The translations under genes were made by a program, and so were the position numbers. Positions 1 to 9,333 of a stretch of DNA of 64,000 nucleotides are shown here, piece by piece. Position 1 is the first letter of the stretch; each line of letters starts with the position of its first letter. The stretch comes from Leptolyngbyaceae cyanobacterium. Its GTDB lineage: Bacteria > Cyanobacteriota > Cyanobacteriia > Cyanobacteriales > Aerosakkonemataceae. The notes under the pieces are model-generated. The model was given only the letters and a program-made list of their open reading frames with translations. It had not been told where the DNA came from and ran no database searches. Location: contig DATNQN010000029.1 of the NCBI GenBank assembly GCA_036703985.1, positions 1 through 64,000 on the forward strand, read 5' to 3'.

Positions 1-1
1 C

Positions 2-601
2 GGTACTCAAATAGATAGACGGACTCTCAATCAATATCTAGGAAATAATTCTCCCATTAGTCAAACGGCAGTTACCAAAACGATCGCATCTGGTTTATCG
101 ATTAGTCAAGGGGCTACCATTGAGATTGAAGGTATTACCGATCGAGATGAGTTTGCCCGAATAGATTATATCGAATTCGTACCAGTGGTATCTTCTCAAT
201 CTACTCCAGAAACTGAAAATAATCTGAACGTGGATGAAGTGACGGGAATTTCATTGAATAATGTAATACAGGGTACTGATGGAGATGATTACCTCAATGG
301 TGGTAATAGCAACGATACTTTGATTGGTGGAGGTGGTAACGATAATTTAATTGGAGGTGGTGGTAAGGATATTTTCGTGTTGGTATCGGGAGAAGGTGCT
401 GATACGATTATCGACTTTGTGAAAGGTGATGATAAATTCGCATTAAGTGGGAGTTTAAGTTATAGCCAATTAATGCTCAGTTCAGCTACTTCTAGTAGTA
501 ACGATACTTTAATTAAAGTAGCGAATACGGGAGAATTGTTGGCAAAGTTAGTAGGGATTCCAGTTAGTAATATCAACATAGATGATTTCGTAAAAGTCTA
601 G
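2..601 (+). CDS. C-terminal end of a secreted RTX (hemolysin-type Ca-binding) protein, 5' truncated by the window edge
   Basis: The reading frame is open from the first bases of the window, so the GTG at 185 is internal and the gene starts upstream. The first 60 residues read like the end of a beta-sandwich carbohydrate-binding or lectin-like domain (ARIDYIEF). They are followed by three nonapeptide-type Ca-binding turns (GGNSNDTLI, GGGGNDNLI, GGGGKDIFV) and the usual C-terminal tail of such proteins (GADTIIDFVKGDDKFAL). RTX repeats fold into a beta-roll when they bind calcium outside the cell and are typically exported by a type I system that reads the C-terminus. Only three repeats are visible, and the catalytic or adhesive part lies outside the window. 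Family call is firm; function is unknown. Confidence 0.85.
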   Translation, partial: GTQIDRRTLNQYLGNNSPISQTAVTKTIASGLSISQGATIEIEGITDRDEFARIDYIEFVPVVSSQSTPETENNLNVDEVTGISLNNVIQGTDGDDYLNGGNSNDTLIGGGGNDNLIGGGGKDIFVLVSGEGADTIIDFVKGDDKFALSGSLSYSQLMLSSATSSSNDTLIKVANTGELLAKLVGIPVSNINIDDFVKV

Positions 602-671
602 GGTGTTATTAACAGTGGATGTATATTTAACAGGGTGCTATTTTGGATATTTTTTTATGTTGGCTATTAGA

Positions 672-679
672 GCGATCGC
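672..679. repeat. HIP1 octamer GCGATCGC (example of a dispersed palindrome)
   Basis: This is the highly iterated palindrome of cyanobacterial genomes. Further copies sit at 6704-6711 and 9455-9462 and at many other places, both inside and between genes. It is given once as a lineage marker. Confidence 0.9.
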
Positions 680-850
680 TTTTTTAACAAATGACGAAAA
701 ATACAAAAAAAGTAAAGTAGAAAAAAGAGAATGCGCTCGCTCGAAATTATAGCAAACGCTCTCGTCGATTAAGGCATTATTAATTGCTGAAAGCCTTGAT
801 TATAGACCCTTCTTCCCCTAGCGCTTAGTCTCTATTCCCTAGCTATAAAA

Positions 851-873
851 AAACCCCCATTTCGGGGGATTTA
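851..873 (-). terminator. Intrinsic terminator of ndhD
   Basis: CCCCC at 854-858 pairs with GGGGG at 864-868 around a five-base loop. Read on the minus strand, the stem is followed by a run of seven T. It lies 30 bases past the ndhD stop codon. The rest of the 602-902 gap shows no gene, only a HIP1 site and AT-rich sequence. Confidence 0.75.
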
Positions 874-902
874 ATATATTTACGTGATTTCTATGCTGCG
901 AA

Positions 903-2498
903 TCAGCTATGAATTGCCGGAGCTTTTAGACCGGAATTTAATTCGATCGGCAATGTATCGTTAGCTGCTTTCTTTTCAACTAAACCCGGCATTGCTGCAC
1001 GAGAATGGGCTGTAAACATTTGACTGGTAGCGTCGTACATTTGAGTTACCAACTTGGGATAAAAACCAATCCCAATAATCGGCACTAACAGAGAAGCAAT
1101 AATAAACACTTCTCTTGGTTCGGCATCTTGCAAAACTTCGTGTTCTACTAACTCTTTATTTTCCGGGCCGTAGAAAATTTCTCGTAACATAGACAGCAAG
1201 TAAATTGGTGTCAAAATTACGCCAACTCCTGCTAAGAAAACGATGACAATGCGGAAACCAACGCTATAAGCATCGCTGGTAGCAAAACCGATAAACACCA
1301 TCAATTCTGCTACGAAACCGCTCATTCCCGGCAAAGCTAAAGATGCGAGAGCACAGACTGTCCACATAGAGAACATTTTTCGCATTTTCTGACCGACCCC
1401 ACCCATTTCATCTAGCATTAGAGTGTGAGTGCGATCGTAAGTTGCGCCCACCAGGAAGAACAGACTCGCTCCGATTAACCCGTGGGAAATCATTTGTAAT
1501 ATCGCACCGCTTAAGCCCAAGTTAGTAAATGAAGCAATCCCAATCGTGACAAATCCCATGTGGGAAATCGATGAATAGGCAATTTTCCGCTTCAAGTTTC
1601 GTTGGGCAAAAGATGTGAGAGCGGCATAGATAATGTTAACCACGCCCAAAATCACCAACATTGGTGCAAACACCACATGGGCGTCGGGCAGCATTCCCAC
1701 GTTCATCCGAATTAAGGCATATCCACCCATTTTGAGGAGAATACCAGCCAGTAACATATGCACTGGCGCGGTAGCTTCCCCGTGAGCATCTGGTAGCCAA
1801 GTGTGGAGGGGAATAATCGGCAGTTTGACACCGTAGGCAATCAAGAAGGCGGCATACATCCACAATTGGAAATTGAGGGCATATTCTTTGGCAGCTAATG
1901 CCCTCATATCAAAAGTTACCGTATCGCCGTAAAATGCCATTGCCAGCCCTGCAATCAAGATAAACAGGGAACCGCCAGCCGTATACAAAATAAACTTAGT
2001 CGCCGCATACAAACGCCGCTTACCGCCCCAGATAGACAACAGCAGGTAAACCGGGATTAATTCCAGTTCCCACACTAGGAAAAACAGCAGCATATCTTGG
2101 ACGGCAAACACGGCAATTTGTCCGCCGTACATTACCAGCATCAAAAAGTAAAACAGTTTTGGCTTTAAAGTAACTGGCCAAGCGGCTAAAGTGGCCAGAG
2201 TAGTCATAAAGCCTGTCAGGATGATCAGGGGCATCGATAGCCCATCGGCACCCAAAGACCAATTTAAGTCGATTTGGGGCAACCATGCGTAGCTTTCCGC
2301 CAGTTGCAAACCGGGTTCTGATAAATCGTACCCGGTGTAGAAAGCGTAGGAAATGAAAGCAAAATCAATCAGTCCGACGATTAAGGCATACCACCGTACT
2401 GTTTTCCCATCTTTATCCGGCAGTATCGGTATTAGCAGGGACGCCAGAACGGGAAACAGAATAATGGTGGTTAACCAAGGAAAATTAGTTGTGTTCAT
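903..2498 (-). CDS. ndhD: NAD(P)H-quinone oxidoreductase subunit 4 (NdhD1-type)
   Basis: This is an antiporter-like membrane subunit of the thylakoid NDH-1 complex, which takes electrons from reduced ferredoxin into plastoquinone for cyclic flow and respiration. The protein is about 531 residues with some fourteen hydrophobic segments. Family motifs include [15 protein letters not shown] with the conserved glutamate, [17 protein letters not shown], and the lysine-containing [17 protein letters not shown]. The close match to the NdhD1 pattern, rather than the CO2-uptake NdhD3/D4 forms, suggests the respiratory/cyclic complex, but this is judged by eye. I chose the ATG at 2498 over the one at 2510 because GGGAGAGG precedes it and known NdhD1 proteins start MNT-NFPW. 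It lies downstream of ndhF, with a strong hairpin between them. Confidence 0.93.
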   Translation of the reverse strand: MNTTNFPWLTTIILFPVLASLLIPILPDKDGKTVRWYALIVGLIDFAFISYAFYTGYDLSEPGLQLAESYAWLPQIDLNWSLGADGLSMPLIILTGFMTTLATLAAWPVTLKPKLFYFLMLVMYGGQIAVFAVQDMLLFFLVWELELIPVYLLLSIWGGKRRLYAATKFILYTAGGSLFILIAGLAMAFYGDTVTFDMRALAAKEYALNFQLWMYAAFLIAYGVKLPIIPLHTWLPDAHGEATAPVHMLLAGILLKMGGYALIRMNVGMLPDAHVVFAPMLVILGVVNIIYAALTSFAQRNLKRKIAYSSISHMGFVTIGIASFTNLGLSGAILQMISHGLIGASLFFLVGATYDRTHTLMLDEMGGVGQKMRKMFSMWTVCALASLALPGMSGFVAELMVFIGFATSDAYSVGFRIVIVFLAGVGVILTPIYLLSMLREIFYGPENKELVEHEVLQDAEPREVFIIASLLVPIIGIGFYPKLVTQMYDATSQMFTAHSRAAMPGLVEKKAANDTLPIELNSGLKAPAIHS

Positions 2499-2645
2499 TG
2501 CCTCTCCCATTGAGATAGAGGGACTTCCAGAAAAATGGGTTTTGAGTTAAGTCCAGACAAGTTTTAGTGTTGCCCGTACTATTTTGGTTTGTAAAGTTAC
2601 GTAAGTGTGAAGATTTACTGATTTAATTCCAAATGCCAAAAAAAC

Positions 2646-2690
2646 AAGAAGGGTAAAGGATGAAAAGATTATTCATCCTTCACCCTTCTT
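2646..2690 (-). terminator. Strong hairpin terminator between ndhF and ndhD
   Basis: Arms 2646-2664 and 2672-2690 pair over 19 positions with one mismatch and a seven-base loop. On the minus strand the stem runs straight into a T-rich stretch, so it should end the ndhF transcript. It implies that ndhD has its own promoter or depends on read-through. Confidence 0.8.
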
Positions 2691-2735
2691 CCTAGCCTAA
2701 GGGAAGGGCTAAACCTAGATCCTTCCTCAAAAGTG

Positions 2736-4823
2736 TTATGTTACGCCAAAGAAAATGACACCGATGAGAACGGCGGCAAATACGATCAAGGCGTAGAATT
2801 GAGCGCGTCCGGTTTCAAAATATTTCAGACCTTCGCCGCTTAATAGAGTCACTAAACCCGTTAAGTTAACTGCCCCATCGACTACTTTGAGGTCTACTTC
2901 CATGACAGCCCTAGCCAAGCGGCGGCTACCTAATACGAAAACGCGATCGTAAATTTCGTCAAAGTACCACTTGTTCTTAGACAGCTGGTAAAGACTGGGG
3001 ATTTTAGCGGCAATGGCAGACGGATCGATTTTCCCCTGAAAGTACATCAAAGAAGACAAAGCGATCCCAATTAAAGAAATACCAACGGAACTACCAGCCA
3101 TGAGCAGGAATTCTGTCAAGCTTTCATGACCTGCCTCTGCGGGAATCTCGGTGATTAATTCCGTGGCGGGATGGATAAATTCCTCAAAATAATTACCAAA
3201 AGGCGTTCCTACTAATCCAACGAAGATCGAAGGAATAGCCAATACGATCAGCGGCAGAGTCATCGTCAAGGGTGACTCGTGAGGAGATGCGCTGTGGTGA
3301 TGACCCTCATGTGCTTCGTGGTCATCATGACCTCTGGCTTCTGCTACGGTCAATTCTTGGGGATTCATAGCTCCTGGCCCAAAAGCCAAACCACGCATCT
3401 GTAGCTGTTCGGCTTTGATTTGGTTGCGGGCATCTGCATCGTTACCTTTGAAATTACCTTCAAAGGTAGCGAAATAAAGGCGGAACATATAGAAAGCCGT
3501 GATCCCGGCGGTTAGCCAACCGATCCCCCACAATGCTGGATTAGCTTGGAAAGTAGCGCCCAAAATTTCATCTTTTGACCAAAATCCGGCAAAAGGAGGC
3601 ACGCCGGAGATGGCTAAAGTGCCGATTAAAAAGGTAATTGCGGTGATGGGCATATATTTTCGCAAACCACCCATCATCCGGATATCTTGAGCATAAGCGG
3701 GGTCATGGCCGACCACCCCTTCCATACCGTGAATCACGGAACCGGAACCCAAGAATAGCATCGCTTTGAAATAAGCGTGGGTCATCAGGTGAAATAGTCC
3801 AGCGCTGTAAGCACCTACGCCCATTGCCATCACCATATAACCCAATTGAGACATGGTGGAATAAGCCAGACCTTTTTTAATGTCGTTTTGGGTAATTGCA
3901 GTTGTTGCGCCGACAAAAGCAGTGACCGCACCAGTCCATGCAATCACGGTCATCGAGGAGGGTACACCCTCAAATACCGGGTACATTCTGGCAATTAAGA
4001 ATACCCCAGCCGCCACCATCGTTGCAGCGTGGATGAGGGCGGAGATGGGAGTCGGGCCTTCCATTGCATCGGGTAACCAAACGTGCAACGGCACTTGGGC
4101 AGATTTAGCTACTGGCCCCATAAATACTAAAATGGCAAACACTGCGGCCAGAGTCGAACTGAGGTAACCGGATTCTACAAAAGCTTGTAGGTGAGCGCCC
4201 ATTACGTCAAATTCAAAACTACCGGTCGCCCAGTAAAGGCCCAATATGCCCAGCAGTAATCCAAAGTCTCCTACTCGGTTGGTGACAAATGCTTTTTGGC
4301 AGGCGTCTGCTGCCGCTTTCCGGTCATACCAAAACCCGATCAGCAGGTAAGAACACATACCGACGAGTTCCCAGAAAACATAGACTTGCACCAAGTTGGA
4401 GCTAACGACTAAGCCCAACATGGAGGAGCTAAATAAACTGAGGTAGGCGTAAAAGCGTACATAACCCGGGTCGTGAGCCATGTAGCCGTCGGTATAGATC
4501 ATGACCAGGAAGGCTACTGTAGTCACGACTACTAACATCAGGGCTGTCAGATGGTCGATCGTATAGCCCATTTTGAGATGAAAATTACCTGCGGCTGCCC
4601 AGTCTAGGGTGTAGGTATAGGTTTCGTGACCTTGTAGTTGGCTCCAGAACAAAGCAAAGGATAAAACCATTGCTGCTCCCAAGAAGGAAACTACAAGCAC
4701 GGCATTTAATTTTCGCAGTTGGTTAGTAAATTTATTCAGGGAAATCAGTCCAATACCGATGAGCGTTGCGGCTAACAAGGGCAGGACTGGTACTAGCCAA
4801 GCATATTGATAGATCGGTTCCAT
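2736..4823 (-). CDS. ndhF: NAD(P)H-quinone oxidoreductase subunit 5 (NdhF1-type)
   Basis: This is the largest antiporter-like membrane subunit of NDH-1, at the distal end of the membrane arm next to NdhD. The protein is 695 residues. It shows VQVYVFWELVGMCSYLLIGFW, the loop AQVPLHVWLPDAMEGPTPISALIHAATMVAAG, the half-helix region NDIKKGLAYSTMSQLGYM, and a long C-terminal amphipathic part ending in a hydrophobic helix. A His-rich soluble loop (GHDDHEAHEGHHH, about residue 500) looks metal-binding but is variable in the family. The first possible start is GTG at 4826; ATG at 4823 directly follows and is preferred. Same strand as ndhD, about 240 bases upstream of it. Confidence 0.93.
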   Translation of the reverse strand: MEPIYQYAWLVPVLPLLAATLIGIGLISLNKFTNQLRKLNAVLVVSFLGAAMVLSFALFWSQLQGHETYTYTLDWAAAGNFHLKMGYTIDHLTALMLVVVTTVAFLVMIYTDGYMAHDPGYVRFYAYLSLFSSSMLGLVVSSNLVQVYVFWELVGMCSYLLIGFWYDRKAAADACQKAFVTNRVGDFGLLLGILGLYWATGSFEFDVMGAHLQAFVESGYLSSTLAAVFAILVFMGPVAKSAQVPLHVWLPDAMEGPTPISALIHAATMVAAGVFLIARMYPVFEGVPSSMTVIAWTGAVTAFVGATTAITQNDIKKGLAYSTMSQLGYMVMAMGVGAYSAGLFHLMTHAYFKAMLFLGSGSVIHGMEGVVGHDPAYAQDIRMMGGLRKYMPITAITFLIGTLAISGVPPFAGFWSKDEILGATFQANPALWGIGWLTAGITAFYMFRLYFATFEGNFKGNDADARNQIKAEQLQMRGLAFGPGAMNPQELTVAEARGHDDHEAHEGHHHSASPHESPLTMTLPLIVLAIPSIFVGLVGTPFGNYFEEFIHPATELITEIPAEAGHESLTEFLLMAGSSVGISLIGIALSSLMYFQGKIDPSAIAAKIPSLYQLSKNKWYFDEIYDRVFVLGSRRLARAVMEVDLKVVDGAVNLTGLVTLLSGEGLKYFETGRAQFYALIVFAAVLIGVIFFGVT

Positions 4824-5102
4824 CACTAATGCCTATAAATTAAGTTCTTTACTCTTTTGGCAAAACTGTTAACAATTGTGACATACACCGGATTGGTTTA
4901 TCTCACCCATCGGTTAGGCTCACTTTGATAAAAAATTGTCGCGATTTACTCATTGTGATTGGGAAATTAGGGGGATGAAGGTATGGAGGGAGAGGCAGAT
5001 GGGGGATAAAGCGATGGGGTGATGGGAGAAAAAATTTTTTACTTTCTTAATAATTTTATTATTCCTAATTTTGATGGAGCGATCGAACGAGCTCGCAAAA
5101 AT
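4824..5102. other. Intergenic stretch, G-rich tract, no gene seen
   Basis: This holds the ndhF upstream region and, at about 4970-5030, a purine-rich tract with repeated GATGGGG-like words. I see no convincing ORF. The promoter of ndhF should lie here on the minus strand but no clear -35/-10 pair stands out. Confidence 0.5.
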
Positions 5103-5130
5103 ATCCCACCCAGGTGGATCTGGGTGGGAT
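5103..5130 (-). terminator. Terminator of the thioredoxin gene
   Basis: ATCCCACCCAG (5103-5113) and CTGGGTGGGAT (5120-5130) are perfect inverted copies with a six-base loop. On the minus strand the hairpin is followed by ATTTTT, 33 bases after the thioredoxin stop codon. Confidence 0.85.
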
Positions 5131-5162
5131 GGCAAAAATTTTTAGATGGGTTAAGCGATAAA

Positions 5163-5546
5163 TTATGCGGAATAAGTTTGATATTCCATTGTTTGTAACC
5201 GCTGAAGTTGACGACGCTCTCCATAGCCGATCGATATAGACTCTAACGCCATCGATAGGTCATCCCGCCCTCGAAAATACTCTAAACGATGCTGGATATC
5301 ACCGTCTTCAAACAAAATTAACGTGGGCAGGCTTTTGAGCCGATAAGTATGGGCCAATTTAAAATTATCATCGGCATTAATGCTGACGATTTTTACTTGT
5401 TCGCCCCATTTGGCTTGAAATTGAATCAATTGGGGGCCGATCATCCGACATAAACCACACCAGGGAGCCCAAAAGTGAACTAGTACTGGAATGGGAGATT
5501 TTAAAACTTCTTGTGTAAACGTCCGCTCGTTAACCGACAGCACCAT
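5163..5546 (-). CDS. Thioredoxin-fold protein with CGLC active site
   Basis: A single thioredoxin domain of 127 residues. The active site is WAPWCGLC (Cys30 and Cys33), the cis-proline is in LKSLPTLILF, and the usual beta-alpha order is kept. The family normally has CGPC; replacing the proline with leucine is expected to shift the redox potential. I recall a cyanobacteria-specific group (TrxC type) with such a changed site, but I cannot confirm membership here. It has a C-terminal extension of about 20 polar residues. There is no signal peptide, so it is cytoplasmic. It sits between ndhF and the NnrU-like gene on the same strand but has its own terminator. Confidence 0.88.
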   Translation of the reverse strand: MVLSVNERTFTQEVLKSPIPVLVHFWAPWCGLCRMIGPQLIQFQAKWGEQVKIVSINADDNFKLAHTYRLKSLPTLILFEDGDIQHRLEYFRGRDDLSMALESISIGYGERRQLQRLQTMEYQTYSA

Positions 5547-5741
5547 GATTCCTCAAGTTATGGTTTATCAGGTTTTGATATGGAATTGGGATCATGTTAC
5601 ATCGATTCGGGATCGGTTGGCTCACTGATTTGATAGTTGTTAGAAATCAGGGAGACGGCAGAGAGAAAAGCAACGGGAGAAAGATGAAATTTTAAGCCAC
5701 CAATCCCCGATTTTCCCGATCTTTGCCATCCTCCCGCCTGC

Positions 5742-6458
5742 TTACCAGTTGACTCTGGCTGTAGCGCTCAGTAGCAAGGGATGCGCCCACCAAAGTAGTA
5801 GCACGAAAATGGTGACACCGAGATAGGCAGGGCGAATAAATTCTTGCCAGACAAAAGTTTGCCGACCTTGGAAAATGGCGAGGAAGGGGATCGCGGAGGT
5901 ACGAGCTTTGACAGCTTCAAATGCTTCTCCATATCTGGCTAGGAGGCGGCGATCCCCATGCCAAACACCAAATAGATGGTGCAGGATCAATCCAATGGAA
6001 GTGACGAGGGTAAAACTGGTGCCGATCCAAAGAGTGTGAGCGATACACCAAATAATTTGGCCCACCATTTGAGGATGTCTGGAAATGCGGACGATCCCGG
6101 TTTCGTAGAGATGAACGGCTGGTTTTTCGATCGCGGCAATTTCGAGCAAATTAAAAGTAGCTGGATAGAGAAATAGAAAAGAAATGGCTGATAGCACCCA
6201 TACCAGGGATTTGACTCCGGGGATACCCTGTACTTGCCACAACTGCAATCCATCGTAACGATGGTTAAAAAAGTAAATAATCAGTACGACAGCTAGCGGT
6301 AAACTAACCAAGGCAAATAAAATACGGTAAGCTCTGGGGCCGATTAATTTTTCACCCCGAGGGCGGAGGGAAGCTAGTCCGCTGTGAGCGATCGCAAAAC
6401 CCAAAAGTAACCCCAAAATCGTAAAGTGGCTGGCTGTCAACCAAGCAAATGAGACCAT
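5742..6458 (-). CDS. NnrU-family membrane protein, similar to 15-cis-zeta-carotene isomerase (Z-ISO)
   Basis: A 238-residue protein with about six membrane helices and a basic loop LRPRGEKLIGPRAYR near the start. Histidines occur at the places that matter in the NnrU/Z-ISO family: His25 (AIAHSGL), SRHPQMVGQ, CIAHTLW, and HHLFGVWHGDRRL. Plant Z-ISO is a haem b-dependent isomerase of carotenoid biosynthesis and is homologous to NnrU, a protein of denitrifying bacteria. In cyanobacteria the role is not settled, because CrtH and light can do related isomerisations. It is divergent from rbcR with a 200-base shared upstream region. The family is secure; the enzyme activity is inferred. Confidence 0.8.
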   Translation of the reverse strand: MVSFAWLTASHFTILGLLLGFAIAHSGLASLRPRGEKLIGPRAYRILFALVSLPLAVVLIIYFFNHRYDGLQLWQVQGIPGVKSLVWVLSAISFLFLYPATFNLLEIAAIEKPAVHLYETGIVRISRHPQMVGQIIWCIAHTLWIGTSFTLVTSIGLILHHLFGVWHGDRRLLARYGEAFEAVKARTSAIPFLAIFQGRQTFVWQEFIRPAYLGVTIFVLLLWWAHPLLLSATARVNW

Positions 6459-6658
6459 AGATATTTCGGAAATTTAACATTAACAAATTCTTGCACGGCT
6501 AATAACCGCCATGTTGTCAGTGGAAATGATCCCCGGTTATGTTAATTTCGATTTCAGCAGAGGCATTAAAACGATTAATCGCTTTCATCGCCGATCGAAA
6601 ACCTTTATTGAATTTTTTTTGGTTCTATAGGCTCCTTTCACTCTTCAGGTAAGCCAGT
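6459..6658. promoter_or_regulatory. Shared upstream region of the NnrU-like gene and rbcR
   Basis: The two genes diverge from this 200-base gap. LysR regulators often bind such gaps and control their own gene and the neighbour. I do not see a clear palindromic operator by eye. Confidence 0.4.
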
Positions 6659-7684
6659 ATGTCTGACCTTCCTTTCACTTTAGACCAGTTGCGTATTCTC
6701 AAAGCGATCGCCGCCGAGGGAAGCTTCAAGCGTGCTGCGGACAGTCTTTATGTCTCCCAGCCAGCAGTCAGCTTGCAAGTACAGAACTTAGAGCGGCAAT
6801 TGGATGTGCCGTTGTTCGATCGAGGAGGGCGACGCGCACAACTCACAGAAGCGGGCCATCTATTGTTGAGCTATGGCGAGAGAATTATATCGCTTTGTGA
6901 AGAAACTTGTCGTGCCATTGAAGACCTGCAAAACCTTCAAGGTGGCACTTTGATTGTCGGAGCCAGCCAAACTACCGGAACCTATCTTTTGCCCCGCATG
7001 ATCGGCTTGTTCCGGCAAAGATACGCAGATGTATCGGTGCAACTACACGTTCATTCTACCCGTAGGACTGCTTGGAGCGTGGCTAACGGACAAGTAGATC
7101 TGGCGATTATTGGCGGTGAAATTCCTTCGGAACTGGTAGAAGCTTTGGAAATTAAGCCTTACCTAGAAGATGAACTGGCACTAATTCTGCCAGTATTTCA
7201 TCCTTTTGGTAAACTCGATATCATTCAAAAAGATGATTTATACAAGCTTCAGTTCATTGCTTTAGATTCTCAATCGACTATTCGCAAAGTAATCGACCAA
7301 GTATTAACCCGCAGCGGTATCGATACTCGACGTTTGAAAGTTGAAATGGAACTCAATTCGATCGAAGCAATTAAAAACGCAGTACAGTCTGGATTGGGGG
7401 CTGCTTTTGTTTCCATTTCGGCCATTGAAAAGGAATTACAAATGGGCGTGCTTCATCGTTCCACAATTGATGGCGTAGTGGTCAAGCGAATGCTGTCAGT
7501 GATCGTCAATCCCAACCGCTACCGCTCGAAAGCCGCTGAAGCATTTAGCAATGAAATTTTGCCTCAGTTTGCTCATCCAGGATGGGGAAAAGACATTATA
7601 GAAACACCAACAGTAACAGCTAATAGCCATAAAGCCCCGAATAACCAACCAGCTCAAACTGTTCCCACTAATGGAACCGTTTAA
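6659..7684 (+). CDS. rbcR: LysR-family regulator, RbcR type
   Basis: A 341-residue LysR protein. Residues 8-65 form the winged helix-turn-helix ([20 protein letters not shown] and [15 protein letters not shown]). Residues about 95-300 form the two-lobed effector domain. The sequence follows the cyanobacterial and algal-plastid RbcR (Ycf30) pattern, including [19 protein letters not shown]. RbcR is known to regulate Rubisco and carbon-fixation genes in response to metabolites such as NADPH. The C-terminal 30 residues are a low-complexity Thr/Asn/Pro tail that is variable in the family. Its position beside ndh genes is common in cyanobacteria. The symbol rests on recognition, not on a tree. Confidence 0.8.
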   Translation: MSDLPFTLDQLRILKAIAAEGSFKRAADSLYVSQPAVSLQVQNLERQLDVPLFDRGGRRAQLTEAGHLLLSYGERIISLCEETCRAIEDLQNLQGGTLIVGASQTTGTYLLPRMIGLFRQRYADVSVQLHVHSTRRTAWSVANGQVDLAIIGGEIPSELVEALEIKPYLEDELALILPVFHPFGKLDIIQKDDLYKLQFIALDSQSTIRKVIDQVLTRSGIDTRRLKVEMELNSIEAIKNAVQSGLGAAFVSISAIEKELQMGVLHRSTIDGVVVKRMLSVIVNPNRYRSKAAEAFSNEILPQFAHPGWGKDIIETPTVTANSHKAPNNQPAQTVPTNGTV

Positions 7685-7892
7685 TTCAGGTATCTAAGGT
7701 GTATAGGCTAAGGAAAAAATAACTGGCTACTCATCCGGCATCGGGACAATTCTGAAGTAATTTTTTATCCGATTAGTTTCTCTTTTCTGCTTGCTTTCTA
7801 GTCAGTAAATGTTCCAGCCGATCGCGATAGCCAAATAACTCTTAGCCTCTAACCTTTGGCCAGTTTTCGCTATCTATACCGACGCTTTTTGC

Positions 7893-9311
7893 ATGGAACT
7901 TTACTGTACTCGTCCGGGCTGCCCTCGACCAATTAATCTTTTTTCCGATTTAGATGACCAGGCTACTCTCAAAAGAGTAACTCAAAAATACTGCACTACT
8001 TGTGGAATGCCTTTAATTTTGAGAGACCGTTATCTGCCAACCAAACTGTTAGGGAAAGGAGGGTTTGGGGTAGCAGTATTAGCACGCGATCGCGATACGC
8101 CAGCTATGCGTCAGTGTGTGGTCAAACTCTTTAAACCAGCGGGAGATTTGTCTCCCAATCAAGTACAAATTGCTCAAAATCTGTTTGAAAGAGAAGCAGA
8201 AGTTTTAGAAGTATTAGGCAATCAACACCCGCAAATTCCCGAGCTTTTTGCTTTTTTTGAATTGACTGTTCCTAGTTTTCTCCCGGGCAAGCAAGACAAT
8301 TTTTTTTATTTAGTCCAAGAATACATTGAAGGAGAAGACTTAGAAATTGAATTAGCTAAAAAGGGTAAATTTTCTGAAGAAGAGGTTTTAGAGATATTAC
8401 GAGAAATTTTGCCTTTATTACAGTTTATTCACGATCGAGGGTCGATTCACCGAGATATCAAACCTTCTAATATCATGCGTAATCGCCAAAATCGTCTGTT
8501 TTTATTAGATTTCGGTGCAGTCAAACAAGTTACTAAAGTAGCTTCATCAACAGGTTCAAAAGGTTCGACTGGCATTTATTCAATGGGTTTTGCACCGCCA
8601 GAACAAATGTCCGGAGGTCAAGTTTATCCCTCTACGGATTTGTATGCTCTAGCTGTTACTTGCTCGATCTTACTCACGGGAAAACAACCGAATCAATTAT
8701 TTGATTCTTACACTAATCAATGGAACTTGCGAAATTACGTACCAATAAGTAATAACTTAGCAAGTGTTTTAGAACGAATGCTTTTAGCAACTCCTAATCA
8801 GCGTTTTCAAACAGCAGAAGAAGTGTTGGCAGCGCTTTCAGGAAATTTCCCATCTCCGACACCTTTATCCTCGCAAACACCGATTACCCAACCGCCGAAT
8901 TCGCAACTATCTCATCCTTCTTCACCACAGCCACCTACTACACCACTCAGAACTGCCGTTCCTGCATTTTCCAGCTTAGAATTGTTATTTAATGCGGGTT
9001 TTAGTGGTTTTGAAGCAGGATTGTTGGCAGTCGCTCTTTATAGCAGTTTAGGGTTTTCTCCAATCGGGATGGGGTTAGGAATATTAATTTTAGGGTGTCT
9101 GATTTTTGCTCAATCGCGCCGCATCATAGAAAAAATAGATTTATTAATTATAGCAGGTATTTCTTTAGCAGTTTTTTGGTTTGTACCGTTCTTAAGATCT
9201 GGAATAGCTTTTCCAGACCTTGTTATTTTATCAGTAGGAGCAGGATTGTTAGCGATCGCCTGTACAGCCCTGTTTCGTTTAATTTACAAATTGCTTTCCT
9301 TAATCTTTTAA
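7893..9311 (+). CDS. Serine/threonine protein kinase with N-terminal Cys motif and C-terminal membrane helices
   Basis: Residues 1-45 hold a zinc-ribbon-like C-x4-C (Cys5, Cys10) and C-x2-C (Cys34, Cys37), as in many cyanobacterial Spk kinases. The kinase domain covers about 48-320: glycine loop LGKGGFGV, catalytic HRDIKPSN (His186, Asp188), DFG at Asp206, and APPEQM in place of APE. A Pro/Ser/Thr-rich linker follows, then about four hydrophobic helices from residue 365 to the end, so the kinase is membrane-anchored with its catalytic domain inside the cell. The next gene starts 22 bases after the stop, suggesting co-transcription with the PstS-like protein and a signalling link. Catalytic residues look intact. 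Confidence 0.9.
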   Translation: MELYCTRPGCPRPINLFSDLDDQATLKRVTQKYCTTCGMPLILRDRYLPTKLLGKGGFGVAVLARDRDTPAMRQCVVKLFKPAGDLSPNQVQIAQNLFEREAEVLEVLGNQHPQIPELFAFFELTVPSFLPGKQDNFFYLVQEYIEGEDLEIELAKKGKFSEEEVLEILREILPLLQFIHDRGSIHRDIKPSNIMRNRQNRLFLLDFGAVKQVTKVASSTGSKGSTGIYSMGFAPPEQMSGGQVYPSTDLYALAVTCSILLTGKQPNQLFDSYTNQWNLRNYVPISNNLASVLERMLLATPNQRFQTAEEVLAALSGNFPSPTPLSSQTPITQPPNSQLSHPSSPQPPTTPLRTAVPAFSSLELLFNAGFSGFEAGLLAVALYSSLGFSPIGMGLGILILGCLIFAQSRRIIEKIDLLIIAGISLAVFWFVPFLRSGIAFPDLVILSVGAGLLAIACTALFRLIYKLLSLIF

Positions 9312-9333
9312 CCCAATTCGGAAAGATTCATTT

